44,185 nt of DNA, from assembly GCA_031291415.1 (NCBI GenBank), contig JARLJB010000262.1, positions 1-44,185 on the forward strand. Reading direction: 5' to 3'. Origin of the DNA: Telmatospirillum sp. (lineage in GTDB: Bacteria; Pseudomonadota; Alphaproteobacteria; Rhodospirillales; Magnetospirillaceae). A program made the position numbers and the translations under genes. Under the pieces are notes generated by a model. It was not told where the DNA came from. It worked only from the letters and a program-made list of their open reading frames with translations, and did not search any database. Positions 25,619 to 33,494 of the stretch are shown here, in pieces (positions within the stretch are counted from its first letter, which is position 1; each line of letters begins with the position of its first letter).

Positions 25619-26302
25619 CTAAAGCGGCGTGCCCAGCTTGCGCCGGCGTACGAAAAGACCCTGACCGAATGCCCAGAAGGCGATACGGACGACGAAGGAC
25701 AAGAGGATGTAGAGTATCCCGACGATGATATAGGTTTCGAAGCTGCGGAACGTATCGGATTGAATCCGATTGGCGACAGCGGTCAATTCCTCGGCGGAAA
25801 TCTGCGACGTGATGGAGGATGCCAGCATCAACAGAACATATTGGCTGGTCAGCGCCGGATAGACCCGTTCGATCGCCGGCCGCAGTATCACGTGCCAATA
25901 GATCTGCGCGCGGCTGAGGCCCAGACAGTCGGCCGCCTCCAATTGCGACTTGTGTATCGATTCCAAGCCGGCCCGCATGATTTCCGACGTATAGGCCACC
26001 ACATTGACGACCAGGGCCGTCACCGCGGCCATATTGGCGGAGACGTGGATGCCCAGTGTGGCAATGCCGAAATAGACCAGAAAGATCTGCACGAGCAGCG
26101 GCGTATTGCGGATGACCTCGATATAGATCGCGAGGCTGGTCCTGATAAGGCGTGTCCCATCGCTGCGGCCGATGGCGCATAGTGTCCCGAGCACGAAACC
26201 CAATACGGTGGACACGGCCGACAGTTGCAATGTCAGCAGGATACCCATGGCAAAGTCGCGCCAATAGGGAAGCAGCGCGGCAAAGTCGAAATGATACCCC
26301 AT
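25619..26302 (-). CDS. Amino-acid ABC transporter permease (first subunit)
   Basis: The 227-residue membrane protein begins at ATG 26302 behind a very strong GGGGGGAGGT site. It contains VIRNTPLLVQIFLVYFG and the EAA loop DCLGLSRAQIYWHVILRPAIE, the hallmarks of HisM/GlnP-type permeases. It is the first gene of the four-gene operon permease, permease, ATPase, binding protein. The frame is open 140 bp further upstream without a membrane-protein signature. Its promoter should lie in the 323-bp gap that it shares with the divergent globin-sensor gene. Confidence 0.92.
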   Translation of the reverse strand: MGYHFDFAALLPYWRDFAMGILLTLQLSAVSTVLGFVLGTLCAIGRSDGTRLIRTSLAIYIEVIRNTPLLVQIFLVYFGIATLGIHVSANMAAVTALVVNVVAYTSEIMRAGLESIHKSQLEAADCLGLSRAQIYWHVILRPAIERVYPALTSQYVLLMLASSITSQISAEELTAVANRIQSDTFRSFETYIIVGILYILLSFVVRIAFWAFGQGLFVRRRKLGTPL

Positions 26303-26625
26303 GACCTCCCCCCGTCGATCACCGGGCCACCTCGTGACGGCGGGCGGTGCTTTTTCTTTGGAATCAACATACCGCCCAAACGCAGGTCGGCGCAATCTTT
26401 CGAGCTGCACGGCGAAGTCCCGGCTGGCGGAGATGCCTTGAAACATTTAAACAGCGTTCAGCCTCGCGAGCCATATTGACAGTCAATCAACTCGAGGACA
26501 CGCTCTCGCCGCGTTGTAAACGAATGGTAACCGGCGTGGCTGGATTTTTGTGGCCGGATGAGCGTCTCGGCGCGAGGAAACAGGGGATTGCAGGCACATA
26601 CTCTCTTCGGATAGGAGAATCCTTC
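26303..26625. promoter_or_regulatory. 323-bp divergent control region
   Basis: This gap separates the transporter operon (minus) from the globin-sensor cyclase gene (plus). It contains the inverted repeat ATTGAC-A-GTCAAT at 26475-26487. TTGACA (26476) within it resembles a -35 element, though no good -10 follows at 17 bp. The cyclase frame is open through this region, so its true start could lie further upstream (ATG 26523). Confidence 0.4.
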
Positions 26626-27720
26626 GTGGAACCGTACCCTTTGCCGAGCCTTGCCGAGCAACTGAACATCACTGAGGGCGAGATACAGAGTCGCAAGCAG
26701 CTGTTCGGAATCACGCCGGAGGATGAAGAGGCGTTGGTGGGGTGCGCCCGGATTGTCGAACGCAACGTCGAAGAGATCGTGACGGCGCTTTGCCGCAGGC
26801 TTCACCAATTCCCGGATTTCTATGCGTTCGTCGGCGATCGTGACACCTACGAACGCTGGAAAGTCGCGCTCAAGATCTATATTCGCGAACTTTTTAACGG
26901 ATCGTACGGAATATCTTATGTTACACAACGCCTTCTCATCGGTAAATTCCAGTATAAATTTAAAGTACCACACAAATATTACATGGCTGGATCTCATTTT
27001 ATACAAGATCTGTTAAGTGATGTCATTCGTCGGGACACGGCGAGTTCCAAAGACCTGATTGCCAGCCGTTTGGCGGCACTTCAGAAGATTCTTCTTCTCG
27101 ATGCCCATTTCGTTCTCGATGCCTATACGAAGATGATGTCCTTGGAAGTCGACGTCGCCAGATCGGAAGTTCGCGACTATGTCCAGGGCCTGGAACGGCG
27201 GGCGAAGGAACTGTCCGAACTGTCGCGGCGCGACGAATTGACGGGTCTGATGAATCGTCGGGCCTTCGTCGAAGAGGCCCGTCGCGCCATCAGCATGGCC
27301 CAGCGATCTCACTACCCTGTGTCTATCGTCTATTTTGATCTCGACGGTTTCAAAGCCGTCAACGACATGCGGGGCCATCTTGCCGGAGACGACGTTCTGA
27401 AACGCGTCAGCGCGGCTGTCCACAAGTCGCTTCGCGAAACAGATATCGCCTGCCGCTATGGCGGTGACGAATTCACCCTTTTGCTGCCGACGACCCCGGC
27501 CGAACAGGCAACGCTCGTCTGCAAGCGGCTCCAGGCCATTTATGGTCCGTCGGGTAACGGCGATGTCGACTTCTCATTCGGTATCGCCCAGATGGGGCCC
27601 AGCACTTACGCGACCGTTGATGAAGCCGTGAGATTGGCCGACGATATGATGTACAAAGCCAAAGCCGAGCGTGGTAATGGCAAACCAATCCGCATCCACA
27701 TCAAGCAGTTCGGAGACTGA
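26626..27720 (+). CDS. Globin-coupled-sensor-like diguanylate cyclase
   Basis: The 364-residue product has an N-terminal protoglobin-like domain (about 20-165, with RKQLFGITPEDEEAL, FYAFVGDRDTYERW and the IGKFQYKFKVPHKYYMAG region). A C-terminal GGDEF domain has an intact motif YGGDEF near residue 279 and FDLDGFKAVND. It should make c-di-GMP, possibly in response to oxygen. In haem-binding relatives the proximal His lies in IG-x-x-H-x-R-I-G; the aligned residue here is Gln109, with His116 seven residues later. Haem binding is therefore uncertain. The GTG start is supported by AGGAGA 8 nt upstream and the usual domain boundary; ATG 26523 is an alternative. Confidence 0.82.
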   Translation: MEPYPLPSLAEQLNITEGEIQSRKQLFGITPEDEEALVGCARIVERNVEEIVTALCRRLHQFPDFYAFVGDRDTYERWKVALKIYIRELFNGSYGISYVTQRLLIGKFQYKFKVPHKYYMAGSHFIQDLLSDVIRRDTASSKDLIASRLAALQKILLLDAHFVLDAYTKMMSLEVDVARSEVRDYVQGLERRAKELSELSRRDELTGLMNRRAFVEEARRAISMAQRSHYPVSIVYFDLDGFKAVNDMRGHLAGDDVLKRVSAAVHKSLRETDIACRYGGDEFTLLLPTTPAEQATLVCKRLQAIYGPSGNGDVDFSFGIAQMGPSTYATVDEAVRLADDMMYKAKAERGNGKPIRIHIKQFGD

Positions 27721-27738
27721 ATACTTAGGTATTCAGTC
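27715..27738 (+). terminator. Terminator overlapping the cyclase stop codon
   Basis: GACTGAATAC (27715-27724) and GTATTCAGTC (27729-27738) form a perfect 10-bp stem around TTAG. The stem includes the TGA stop; a short T-run (TTTTT) lies 8 bp downstream. Confidence 0.6.
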
Positions 27739-28134
27739 GTTACGCTTTTTGGGTGATTTGACTGGTGATTCTTTCATCGTTAGGTGGTATTTTTTATTTC
27801 TGTCGAACGGTGGCTTTATCAACATATAGGTGTCTTCTCTGAAGTTGCTGGAATAGGTAGTGTACTGGAGGAAAACATGGGCCGGTGATTCCGAATATCG
27901 CCGATCAGTGACAGAAAAGACAGCACGATGCATCGATTCGAATAAATGGATGGACAGAAGTGTCCGCCTGATGTCCTCCAAGATGCATGAAGATTTCTAC
28001 GGATGTTATTTGTATTGACGTCAGGGATTGGGGGCCTTATGAACATATTTTCCTGTTTTGTCTGCTGATGGAGCAGTTCCCTTGACGGTCCGGCAGAGCG
28101 TTCACGGGTATGTCCGGCAGTTTTGGAGACAGGC
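27739..28134. other. 396-bp intergenic region before the DUF2336 gene
   Basis: This moderately AT-rich gap holds the promoter at 28015-28043. Open minus-strand frames of 82 and 138 codons here have no recognisable family, no good ribosome-binding site and overlap each other, so I do not call genes. Confidence 0.5.
28015..28043 (+). promoter_or_regulatory. Putative sigma-70 promoter of the DUF2336/EAL operon
   Basis: TTGACG (28015-28020) and TATGAA (28038-28043) are spaced by exactly 17 bp. Transcription would start near 28050, giving a leader of about 85 nt to the ATG at 28135. Confidence 0.5.
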
Positions 28135-29259
28135 ATGCCGCCCAAGGTAGAGAATGCCGGTTCCCAGCGGTCATTGGAAGCTCTGCGGAACAGCTCGCAG
28201 ACCAGCGACGTACTCAGTCGCGAGCGTATCGGCATCGCGGTTGCAGAACTTTATACGCAGCGCGGCGATATACTCAGCGATCACGAGCGGTCACTCATTC
28301 ATGACATTCTGCGTCGTGTCATCCATGACCTCGAAGCCGATTTGCGGCGGCGATTAGCAGAATTTCTGTCGTCGGACCCCAGCGTTCCACGCGAACTCGC
28401 AGCCCTATTGGCCAATGATCAGGCCGACGTCGCCTGGCCGATGCTGGTCAACAGCCCAGCGTTGCTCGATGACGACCTCATCGACATCGTCCGTGCGCGT
28501 GGAACGGAGCATCGGCTGGCCATCGCCGCGCGCAAGCGCGTGTCGATGTCGGTTTCCGCGGCTCTGGTCGAGACCGGCGACCAGAACGTGATCGTCAGGC
28601 TGCTGAACAATCAGAATGCGGAAATCGCCCGCGCCACATATGAGCATCTGGTGGCGGAAAGCCGACGCGTCGATTCGTTCCAGCAACCGCTGGTGCAGCG
28701 GCGGGATATTCCGCAAGACCTGCTAATGCGGATCTATCAATGGGTTGGCGGGCAATTGCGGGAGGAGGCCGAGCGGCGGCTGGGGCTCCCCAGAGAAACG
28801 GTCGACACGGCCCTTAAGCAGGCGGTTGCCAGCGGCATCGAAAGAGACAAAAACTCGCCGACGACCCGGCTGGCGACCCGCCTCGTTGAAACCGGTGCCG
28901 CGACGCCCCGCCTGCTTACCACCTTGCTGTCGGACGGTCACATCAGCATTTTTTCCGCCATCCTCAGCCAGCGTACCGGAATCGCCAGCCACAAGATCAT
29001 CGCCGCGACGGCCGACGTCGGAGGCGAGGCGCAGACTATTCTGTGCCGGGCCGTCGGTTTTAGTCAGGAGGAGTTCCTGACACTGCTGGACGAGTCGTTT
29101 CGCCTCTGCATGCGGCCGCGCACGGCTATAGAGCAGTGCCGCCACCGTCTGTCCGAATTATATCCGCGTCTGACCGAAATCGGCGCAAGGCGGGCTCTGG
29201 CGGCGTGGGCCGCGGGAGCGCCGATGGCGGTCGCGCTGCGTCAGGCCGAGGTGATGTGA
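28135..29259 (+). CDS. DUF2336-domain protein
   Basis: The 374-residue soluble product is helical throughout and matches the alphaproteobacterial DUF2336 family: RERIGIAVAELYTQRGD, HDILRRVIHDLEADLRRRLAEFL, a run of HEAT-like helical pairs, and YELVAESRRVDSFQQPLVQR-type central segments. Function is unknown; relatives occur beside signalling genes. ATG 28135 has GGAG 7 nt upstream, better than TTG 28123. The PAS-GGDEF-EAL gene starts one base after its stop, so the two are certainly co-transcribed and probably work in one c-di-GMP pathway. Confidence 0.85.
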   Translation: MPPKVENAGSQRSLEALRNSSQTSDVLSRERIGIAVAELYTQRGDILSDHERSLIHDILRRVIHDLEADLRRRLAEFLSSDPSVPRELAALLANDQADVAWPMLVNSPALLDDDLIDIVRARGTEHRLAIAARKRVSMSVSAALVETGDQNVIVRLLNNQNAEIARATYEHLVAESRRVDSFQQPLVQRRDIPQDLLMRIYQWVGGQLREEAERRLGLPRETVDTALKQAVASGIERDKNSPTTRLATRLVETGAATPRLLTTLLSDGHISIFSAILSQRTGIASHKIIAATADVGGEAQTILCRAVGFSQEEFLTLLDESFRLCMRPRTAIEQCRHRLSELYPRLTEIGARRALAAWAAGAPMAVALRQAEVM

Positions 29260-29260
29260 T

Positions 29261-31288
29261 ATGACAGCCCATTATCCGCCTCCCGAAGCCCAAATCTCTT
29301 ACGTCTCCGGGCGGCTTGACGATCTGCTTCGCCTGACCTCGGACGTCTTTTTCGAAACCGATGCCAAGCTTCTGATCAGTGCGGCGTCCTATCGCACCCT
29401 CGACGTCTTCGGCGTCCCCGATGTGCTGGTTCTCGGCCAGCCGCTCGAGGCCATCGGCCGTTTCGCCGAGGGGCTCCCCGACTGGCGGGCGCCGTTTCGG
29501 GACATGGTCTTCCATGTTCGGGTCGACGATATCGAACGAATCCTGTTGATCAGCGCCCTGCCTTATTACGACGAGAGCGGCAGCTTCGCCGGTGTTCGTG
29601 GCGCTGCCCAGGACGTGACGGATCGCCGGGTCTGGGAACGTCAGGCCACGATGCTGACGTCGGCATGCGAACAATCTCCGGCGGCGATTGCCATCGCCAC
29701 TGCCGAGGGCAAAATACAATGGGCCAACAGCCGCTGGCACATCGACGACGCCGACGGCGTGATCGCTAAGAATCTGATCGATGCCAGGCCGACGTCTCCA
29801 CCCGATGGCGTCGATCTTGTCGAAGCGATGACGGCGCTGAAACCGTGGCGTGGCGAGATCCGGCGCCAAGTGGACGATCACGAGGTGATCGAGCTGGTGT
29901 CGGTTTCACCGATCTGCATCCATGGACAAAAGAGTCCGGTCTTTTCCGTGACCCGTGAAGACATCACCTTGCGCCGCGCCTATGAGGAAAAGCTGATGCG
30001 CCTTGCGCATTTCGACGACCTCACCGGCCTGCCGACGCGCATGCTCTGCCTTGACCGGCTGGCCCGCGGATTGATGGCCGTCGAACGCCAGGAACGGATC
30101 ATGGCGACGCTGGTTGTCTCGGTTTCCGGAATTCGCCGGATCAACGATGTTCATGGGCGGTCCGTGGGAGACGCCGTCCTGGTGCAATTGGCGCGCCGCC
30201 TGCAAAGCGTGGTGCGGGCTGGTGATACCGTTGCCCGCCTCAGCGGTTGCGAATTCGCCGTCGTTGCCGATCTGCGCGACGGCAGCGAAGCGGATTCCTT
30301 GGCCGACAAGCTGCAGGCCGCCATGAATCGGAAGTTTTCGCTCTCCGGCCTTGACCATCAATTGAAGGCCAGCATCGGGATCGCGCTTTATCCAGGCGAT
30401 GGCAATAACGCCGAGGCGCTGCTGCAGTCGGCCGCCCTCGCGGTCAACGGCGCCGCCTCATCCCTCAAACGCGTCAATTTCTTCCGGCCCGAAATAAACG
30501 AGGCACTGCAGTCCCGCCTGCAATTGGAAACGGCCCTGCGAAACGCTTTGCCGCTTGGCGAGCTCGCGATGCACTATCAGCCGATTGTCGGTGTCGATGG
30601 ACACGTGTCGGCCGCCGAAGCGCTGATGCGCTGGTGCCCACGCGACGGTGTTGCTGTTCCTCCTTCCGTCTTCATCCCGCTGGCCGAGGAAACCGGCATC
30701 ATCGTTCAGTTGGGCCTGTGGGGCTTGTATGTCGCTTGTGCCGAGGCAACACGGTGGCGCAACCAGAACCGCGATATTCGCATTGCCGTCAATGTTTCGG
30801 CACTGCAATTCCGCACGCCATCGTTTGTCGATGATGTCTTGAACGCTCTCAAGGCGGCCGGACTGTCGCCGGAAGCGCTCGATCTCGAAATCACCGAGAG
30901 CCTGCTCGTCGACGGTCAGGATGACGTGATCGCGGTGATGCGCCGGCTGCGCGACCTGGGCATCAGTTTATCCATCGACGATTTCGGCACGGGGTATTCA
31001 TCCTTGAGCTATCTGCGGCGTTTCCCTTTCACCACGCTCAAGATCGACCGGTCGTTCGTTACCGATATCGCGTCCAACGGACCGATCATCCGGGCTATCC
31101 TGACGATGTCCCGCAGCCTGGGGCTCACCGTCATCGCCGAAGGCGTGGAGGAAAAGGACCAGGCAGAGTTCCTGGTCGCCGAGGGGTGTCACTATATGCA
31201 GGGCTGGTTGTTCGGCCGGGACGAATCCAGCGATCAATTTTTGCGGACGCTGAAAAACTCACCCCTCCGGCAGGTTAGTCAAGCCTGA
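29261..31288 (+). CDS. PAS-GGDEF-EAL protein, probable c-di-GMP phosphodiesterase
   Basis: The 675-residue product has no membrane helix. Two PAS-like domains (about 12-125 and 130-240) precede a GGDEF domain whose active-site motif is degenerate, SGCEF near residue 326, so cyclase activity is unlikely. The EAL domain is intact: EALMRW near 451, the metal/catalytic Glu in LDLEITESLL, DDFGTGYSSLSYLRRFPFTTLKID and VIAEGVEE. It should hydrolyse c-di-GMP, with the degenerate GGDEF perhaps serving as a GTP-binding regulator. The ATG follows the DUF2336 stop by one base. Confidence 0.92.
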   Translation: MTAHYPPPEAQISYVSGRLDDLLRLTSDVFFETDAKLLISAASYRTLDVFGVPDVLVLGQPLEAIGRFAEGLPDWRAPFRDMVFHVRVDDIERILLISALPYYDESGSFAGVRGAAQDVTDRRVWERQATMLTSACEQSPAAIAIATAEGKIQWANSRWHIDDADGVIAKNLIDARPTSPPDGVDLVEAMTALKPWRGEIRRQVDDHEVIELVSVSPICIHGQKSPVFSVTREDITLRRAYEEKLMRLAHFDDLTGLPTRMLCLDRLARGLMAVERQERIMATLVVSVSGIRRINDVHGRSVGDAVLVQLARRLQSVVRAGDTVARLSGCEFAVVADLRDGSEADSLADKLQAAMNRKFSLSGLDHQLKASIGIALYPGDGNNAEALLQSAALAVNGAASSLKRVNFFRPEINEALQSRLQLETALRNALPLGELAMHYQPIVGVDGHVSAAEALMRWCPRDGVAVPPSVFIPLAEETGIIVQLGLWGLYVACAEATRWRNQNRDIRIAVNVSALQFRTPSFVDDVLNALKAAGLSPEALDLEITESLLVDGQDDVIAVMRRLRDLGISLSIDDFGTGYSSLSYLRRFPFTTLKIDRSFVTDIASNGPIIRAILTMSRSLGLTVIAEGVEEKDQAEFLVAEGCHYMQGWLFGRDESSDQFLRTLKNSPLRQVSQA

Positions 31289-31330
31289 TCTTCCGCACGG
31301 GGCGCACCGGGCGAATCAACAAGGACGGCC

Positions 31331-32014
31331 ATGTGCGGGCGTTACGTCTCTATGCAGCCGCCGGAAGCCTTGCGGCGGATCTTCGGCACCACGGGTGTGT
31401 TTGCTGATCTTTCAGCCCGCTACAACATTGCGCCGACGCAAGCTGTTCTTGCCGTCCGCTTCAACCGGGACACCCGCGAGCGGTCCCTGGATCTGTTGCG
31501 CTGGGGGTTGATTCCCCATTGGGCGAAAGATCCATCGATCGGCGTCAAGCTCATCAATGCCAGAGCCGAAACCATCACCGAAAAGCCGGCTTTCCGGCAG
31601 GCGTTCGCCAAGCGGCGGTGTTTGATCCCGGCCGATGCCTTCTATGAATGGAAAACAGGCACGAAGCCGAAACAACCCTATGCAATCAGCCTGTCCGACG
31701 GCCGGCCTTTCGCCTTCGCCGGACTGTGGGAAAACTGGAAGGGGCCGGAGGGCATCTGGGTCAGGACCTGCACCATCATCACGACGTCGGCCAATGCCCT
31801 CATGGTACCCCTTCATGACCGGATGCCGGTGATCCTTGATCCGGTGGATTACGGCATGTGGTTGGGCGAGGAGGAGGCTGACCAGGAACAAATCCTGGCG
31901 TTGCTTCGTCCATTCCCAGCCGACCGGATGAAAGCCGTCCCGGTCAGCCGCGATATCAACGATGTTCGGCTCGCTGAACCGTCGCTACTGACTCCCCTGC
32001 CCGAACTTTTGTAA
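31331..32014 (+). CDS. SOS-response-associated (YedK/HMCES-family) DNA-protein crosslink protein
   Basis: The 227-residue product begins MCGRY; after Met removal Cys2 forms a thiazolidine link with abasic sites in single-stranded DNA. Other conserved residues are visible: KLINARAETITEKPAFR (Asn), DAFYEWK (Glu) and VPLHDRMPVIL (His). This shields abasic DNA during replication. Length is typical. It stands alone between the EAL gene and the converging dehydrogenase gene, 42 bp after the former. No LexA box was noticed in this short gap. Confidence 0.93.
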   Translation: MCGRYVSMQPPEALRRIFGTTGVFADLSARYNIAPTQAVLAVRFNRDTRERSLDLLRWGLIPHWAKDPSIGVKLINARAETITEKPAFRQAFAKRRCLIPADAFYEWKTGTKPKQPYAISLSDGRPFAFAGLWENWKGPEGIWVRTCTIITTSANALMVPLHDRMPVILDPVDYGMWLGEEEADQEQILALLRPFPADRMKAVPVSRDINDVRLAEPSLLTPLPELL

Positions 32015-32029
32015 CGGTGACCGGCGATA

Positions 32030-32962
32030 TCACTTGGCTGCGGTAGATTGAGGAGCCTCGGGCAACTTGACGCCTGCCAGTTGAGCGTAAATGCGGGCGA
32101 CGGAACTGTCGTCCTGGCGCCCCAAACCGGAACCGGACGCCGCCAGGAACATTTGCAAAGCCGCCGCGGCAACCGGCACTGGATATTTGGCGCCCCGCGC
32201 CATGTCTTGAATGATGCCCAGGTCCTTGACGAAAATGTCCACGGCGCTTCTCGGGGTGTAATCGCCGTCGAGCACATGCGGTATCCGGTTTTCGAACATC
32301 CAGGAATTGCCCGCCGATGCAGTGATCACCTCGTAGACCTTTCTGAGATCGAGGCCTTGCCTCGCTGCGAATGCGATGGCTTCGGATGCGGCTGCGATAT
32401 GTACGCCGGCCAGCAATTGATTGATCATCTTGAATGCGGCGCCGGTTCCTGCGGACTCTCCCAGTTCGTAGAGCGTGCCTGCCATGGCGTCGAGCGCCGG
32501 GCGCGCTTTGGTGAAGGCGGCAGGCGACCCGGAGGCGAGGATCGTCAATTGGCCCGCGGCGGCTTTGACCGCGCCTCCTGAAATCGGGGCATCGAGGTAG
32601 AGGCGGCCCGTTGACTCAAGACGCGCACCCAAACGACGGGCAATTTCCGGATCCATAGTGGCGGCCGAAATAAAGACGCTTCCGGGCGCCATGGTCTCGG
32701 CAGCACCCTTTTCTCCGAAAAGAACACCTTCGGTCTGAGCCGCGTTGACCACCACAGAGACGACAATGTCCGATCCTTGAGCCGCTTCGCCCGGGGAACC
32801 AACGGCCCGTCCACCCTCTTTGGCGAAACGTGCGACGGTATCTGCCGATACGTCATAACCGGCAACGTTAAATCCGGCCCGCAGAAGCGATGTCGCCATG
32901 CCAAATCCCATCGATCCCAGACCGATTACTGCTATCGTTGGCTTAGATGTTTTGTCTGCCAT
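32030..32962 (-). CDS. ltnD: L-threonate-type (3-hydroxyisobutyrate dehydrogenase family) dehydrogenase
   Basis: The 310-residue product has the NAD-binding motif IGLGSMGFGMATSLL, the substrate motif DAPISGGAVKAAAGQL and the catalytic Lys in GAAFKMINQLLAG. These define beta-hydroxyacid dehydrogenases. The neighbouring kinase, decarboxylase and isomerase genes of tetronate breakdown make L-threonate (or D-erythronate) 2-dehydrogenase the most likely role. It would oxidise the sugar acid to 2-oxo-tetronate. TGGAG precedes ATG 32962. The gene is divergent from the LacI regulator, and its promoter (-35 TTGGCA at 33371-33376, -10 TATACA at 33348-33353 on the minus strand) is flanked by regulator palindromes. 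Confidence 0.85.
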   Translation of the reverse strand: MADKTSKPTIAVIGLGSMGFGMATSLLRAGFNVAGYDVSADTVARFAKEGGRAVGSPGEAAQGSDIVVSVVVNAAQTEGVLFGEKGAAETMAPGSVFISAATMDPEIARRLGARLESTGRLYLDAPISGGAVKAAAGQLTILASGSPAAFTKARPALDAMAGTLYELGESAGTGAAFKMINQLLAGVHIAAASEAIAFAARQGLDLRKVYEVITASAGNSWMFENRIPHVLDGDYTPRSAVDIFVKDLGIIQDMARGAKYPVPVAAAALQMFLAASGSGLGRQDDSSVARIYAQLAGVKLPEAPQSTAAK

Positions 32963-33330
32963 TTTAATACTCCAGTTTATTTCGAGATTACATTTGCCCT
33001 GGTTGGGCGCATCTCAATCTCTACGCCGTCGCGGTCGAGTGCTTGATTAAAGGCGAGGGAACTCGCAGGAATCCGCGCCCAGGAAATTTTCTTCTTGATC
33101 AGAGAAAGGGCTATGAAGCCCGATTAAGGCCTGGAGAACGGCCCGGACAAGCCGGCGTGCTTCCCGATAGGGAGTCTGAGCTCTCTCTCCGGTGCCAGTT
33201 GTCTGCGGGGAAACAGTCTTCCCAGGCGGACGCCAGGTAACAAAGTGGACATGGAGCACGTCTCCCATTTTACGAGCCCATGCCGCCGAAGAAGCTTCGC
33301 TAAGCGTGGAAAGGCCCATTATCGCCTTTT
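32963..33330. other. Long leader between dehydrogenase and its promoter
   Basis: The predicted dehydrogenase promoter lies at 33348-33376, leaving an untranslated leader of about 380 nt. I find no gene and no recognisable riboswitch in it. Confidence 0.35.
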
Positions 33331-33344
33331 TGGTAGCGTTGCCA
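33331..33344. promoter_or_regulatory. LacI-type operator 1 (dehydrogenase side)
   Basis: TGGTAGCGTTGCCA is an imperfect palindrome matching TGGCAGCGCTGCCA at 12 of 14 positions. It lies just past the -10 element of the predicted minus-strand dehydrogenase promoter, at the expected transcription start. Confidence 0.5.
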
Positions 33345-33347
33345 CTC

Positions 33348-33376
33348 TGTATATCACTCGTTGGCAGCGGTGCCAA
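33348..33376 (-). promoter_or_regulatory. Putative promoter of the tetronate dehydrogenase
   Basis: On the minus strand TTGGCA (33376-33371) and TATACA (33353-33348) are separated by 17 bp, with five and four consensus matches. Operator 2 covers the -35 element and operator 1 the start site. Confidence 0.55.
33361..33376. promoter_or_regulatory. LacI-type operator 2
   Basis: TTGGCAGCGGTGCCAA is a near-perfect palindrome of the same type as those before the kinase gene. Its centre is 22 bp from operator 3, similar to the 23-bp spacing in front of the kinase gene. Confidence 0.65.
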
Positions 33377-33383
33377 TTGAAAA

Positions 33384-33397
33384 TGGAAGCGCTGCCA
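33384..33397. promoter_or_regulatory. LacI-type operator 3
   Basis: TGGAAGCGCTGCCA differs from the perfect palindrome TGGCAGCGCTGCCA at one position. It lies about 100 bp upstream of the LacI gene. Confidence 0.6.
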
Positions 33398-33414
33398 ACC
33401 GCGACATCGCTCCG

Positions 33415-33458
33415 AGCTTCAACAGTGGGTTCGTTGCTTCAAGCTTCGACAGTGGGTT
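33415..33458 (+). repeat. 17-bp tandem direct repeat upstream of the LacI gene
   Basis: AGCTTCAACAGTGGGTT (33415-33431) recurs as AGCTTCGACAGTGGGTT (33442-33458), one mismatch, 27 bp apart. TTGCTT (33434) and TATTGT (33458) could form a promoter at 18-bp spacing, so the repeat may be a local duplication of promoter DNA. Confidence 0.6.
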
Positions 33459-33494
33459 ATTGTCCTGTGGAAGCTTGCCAAGGGTGTCTTCTTA

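Noticed and set aside
24954-26264. A single 436-residue minus-strand protein.
   Set aside because: Only the last 217 residues match a permease; the rest is an open frame running antiphase through the other permease gene.
27733-28235. Minus-strand frames of 82 and 138 codons in the gap before the DUF2336 gene.
   Set aside because: They overlap each other and the terminator or the DUF2336 start, lack ribosome-binding sites and show no protein-like pattern.
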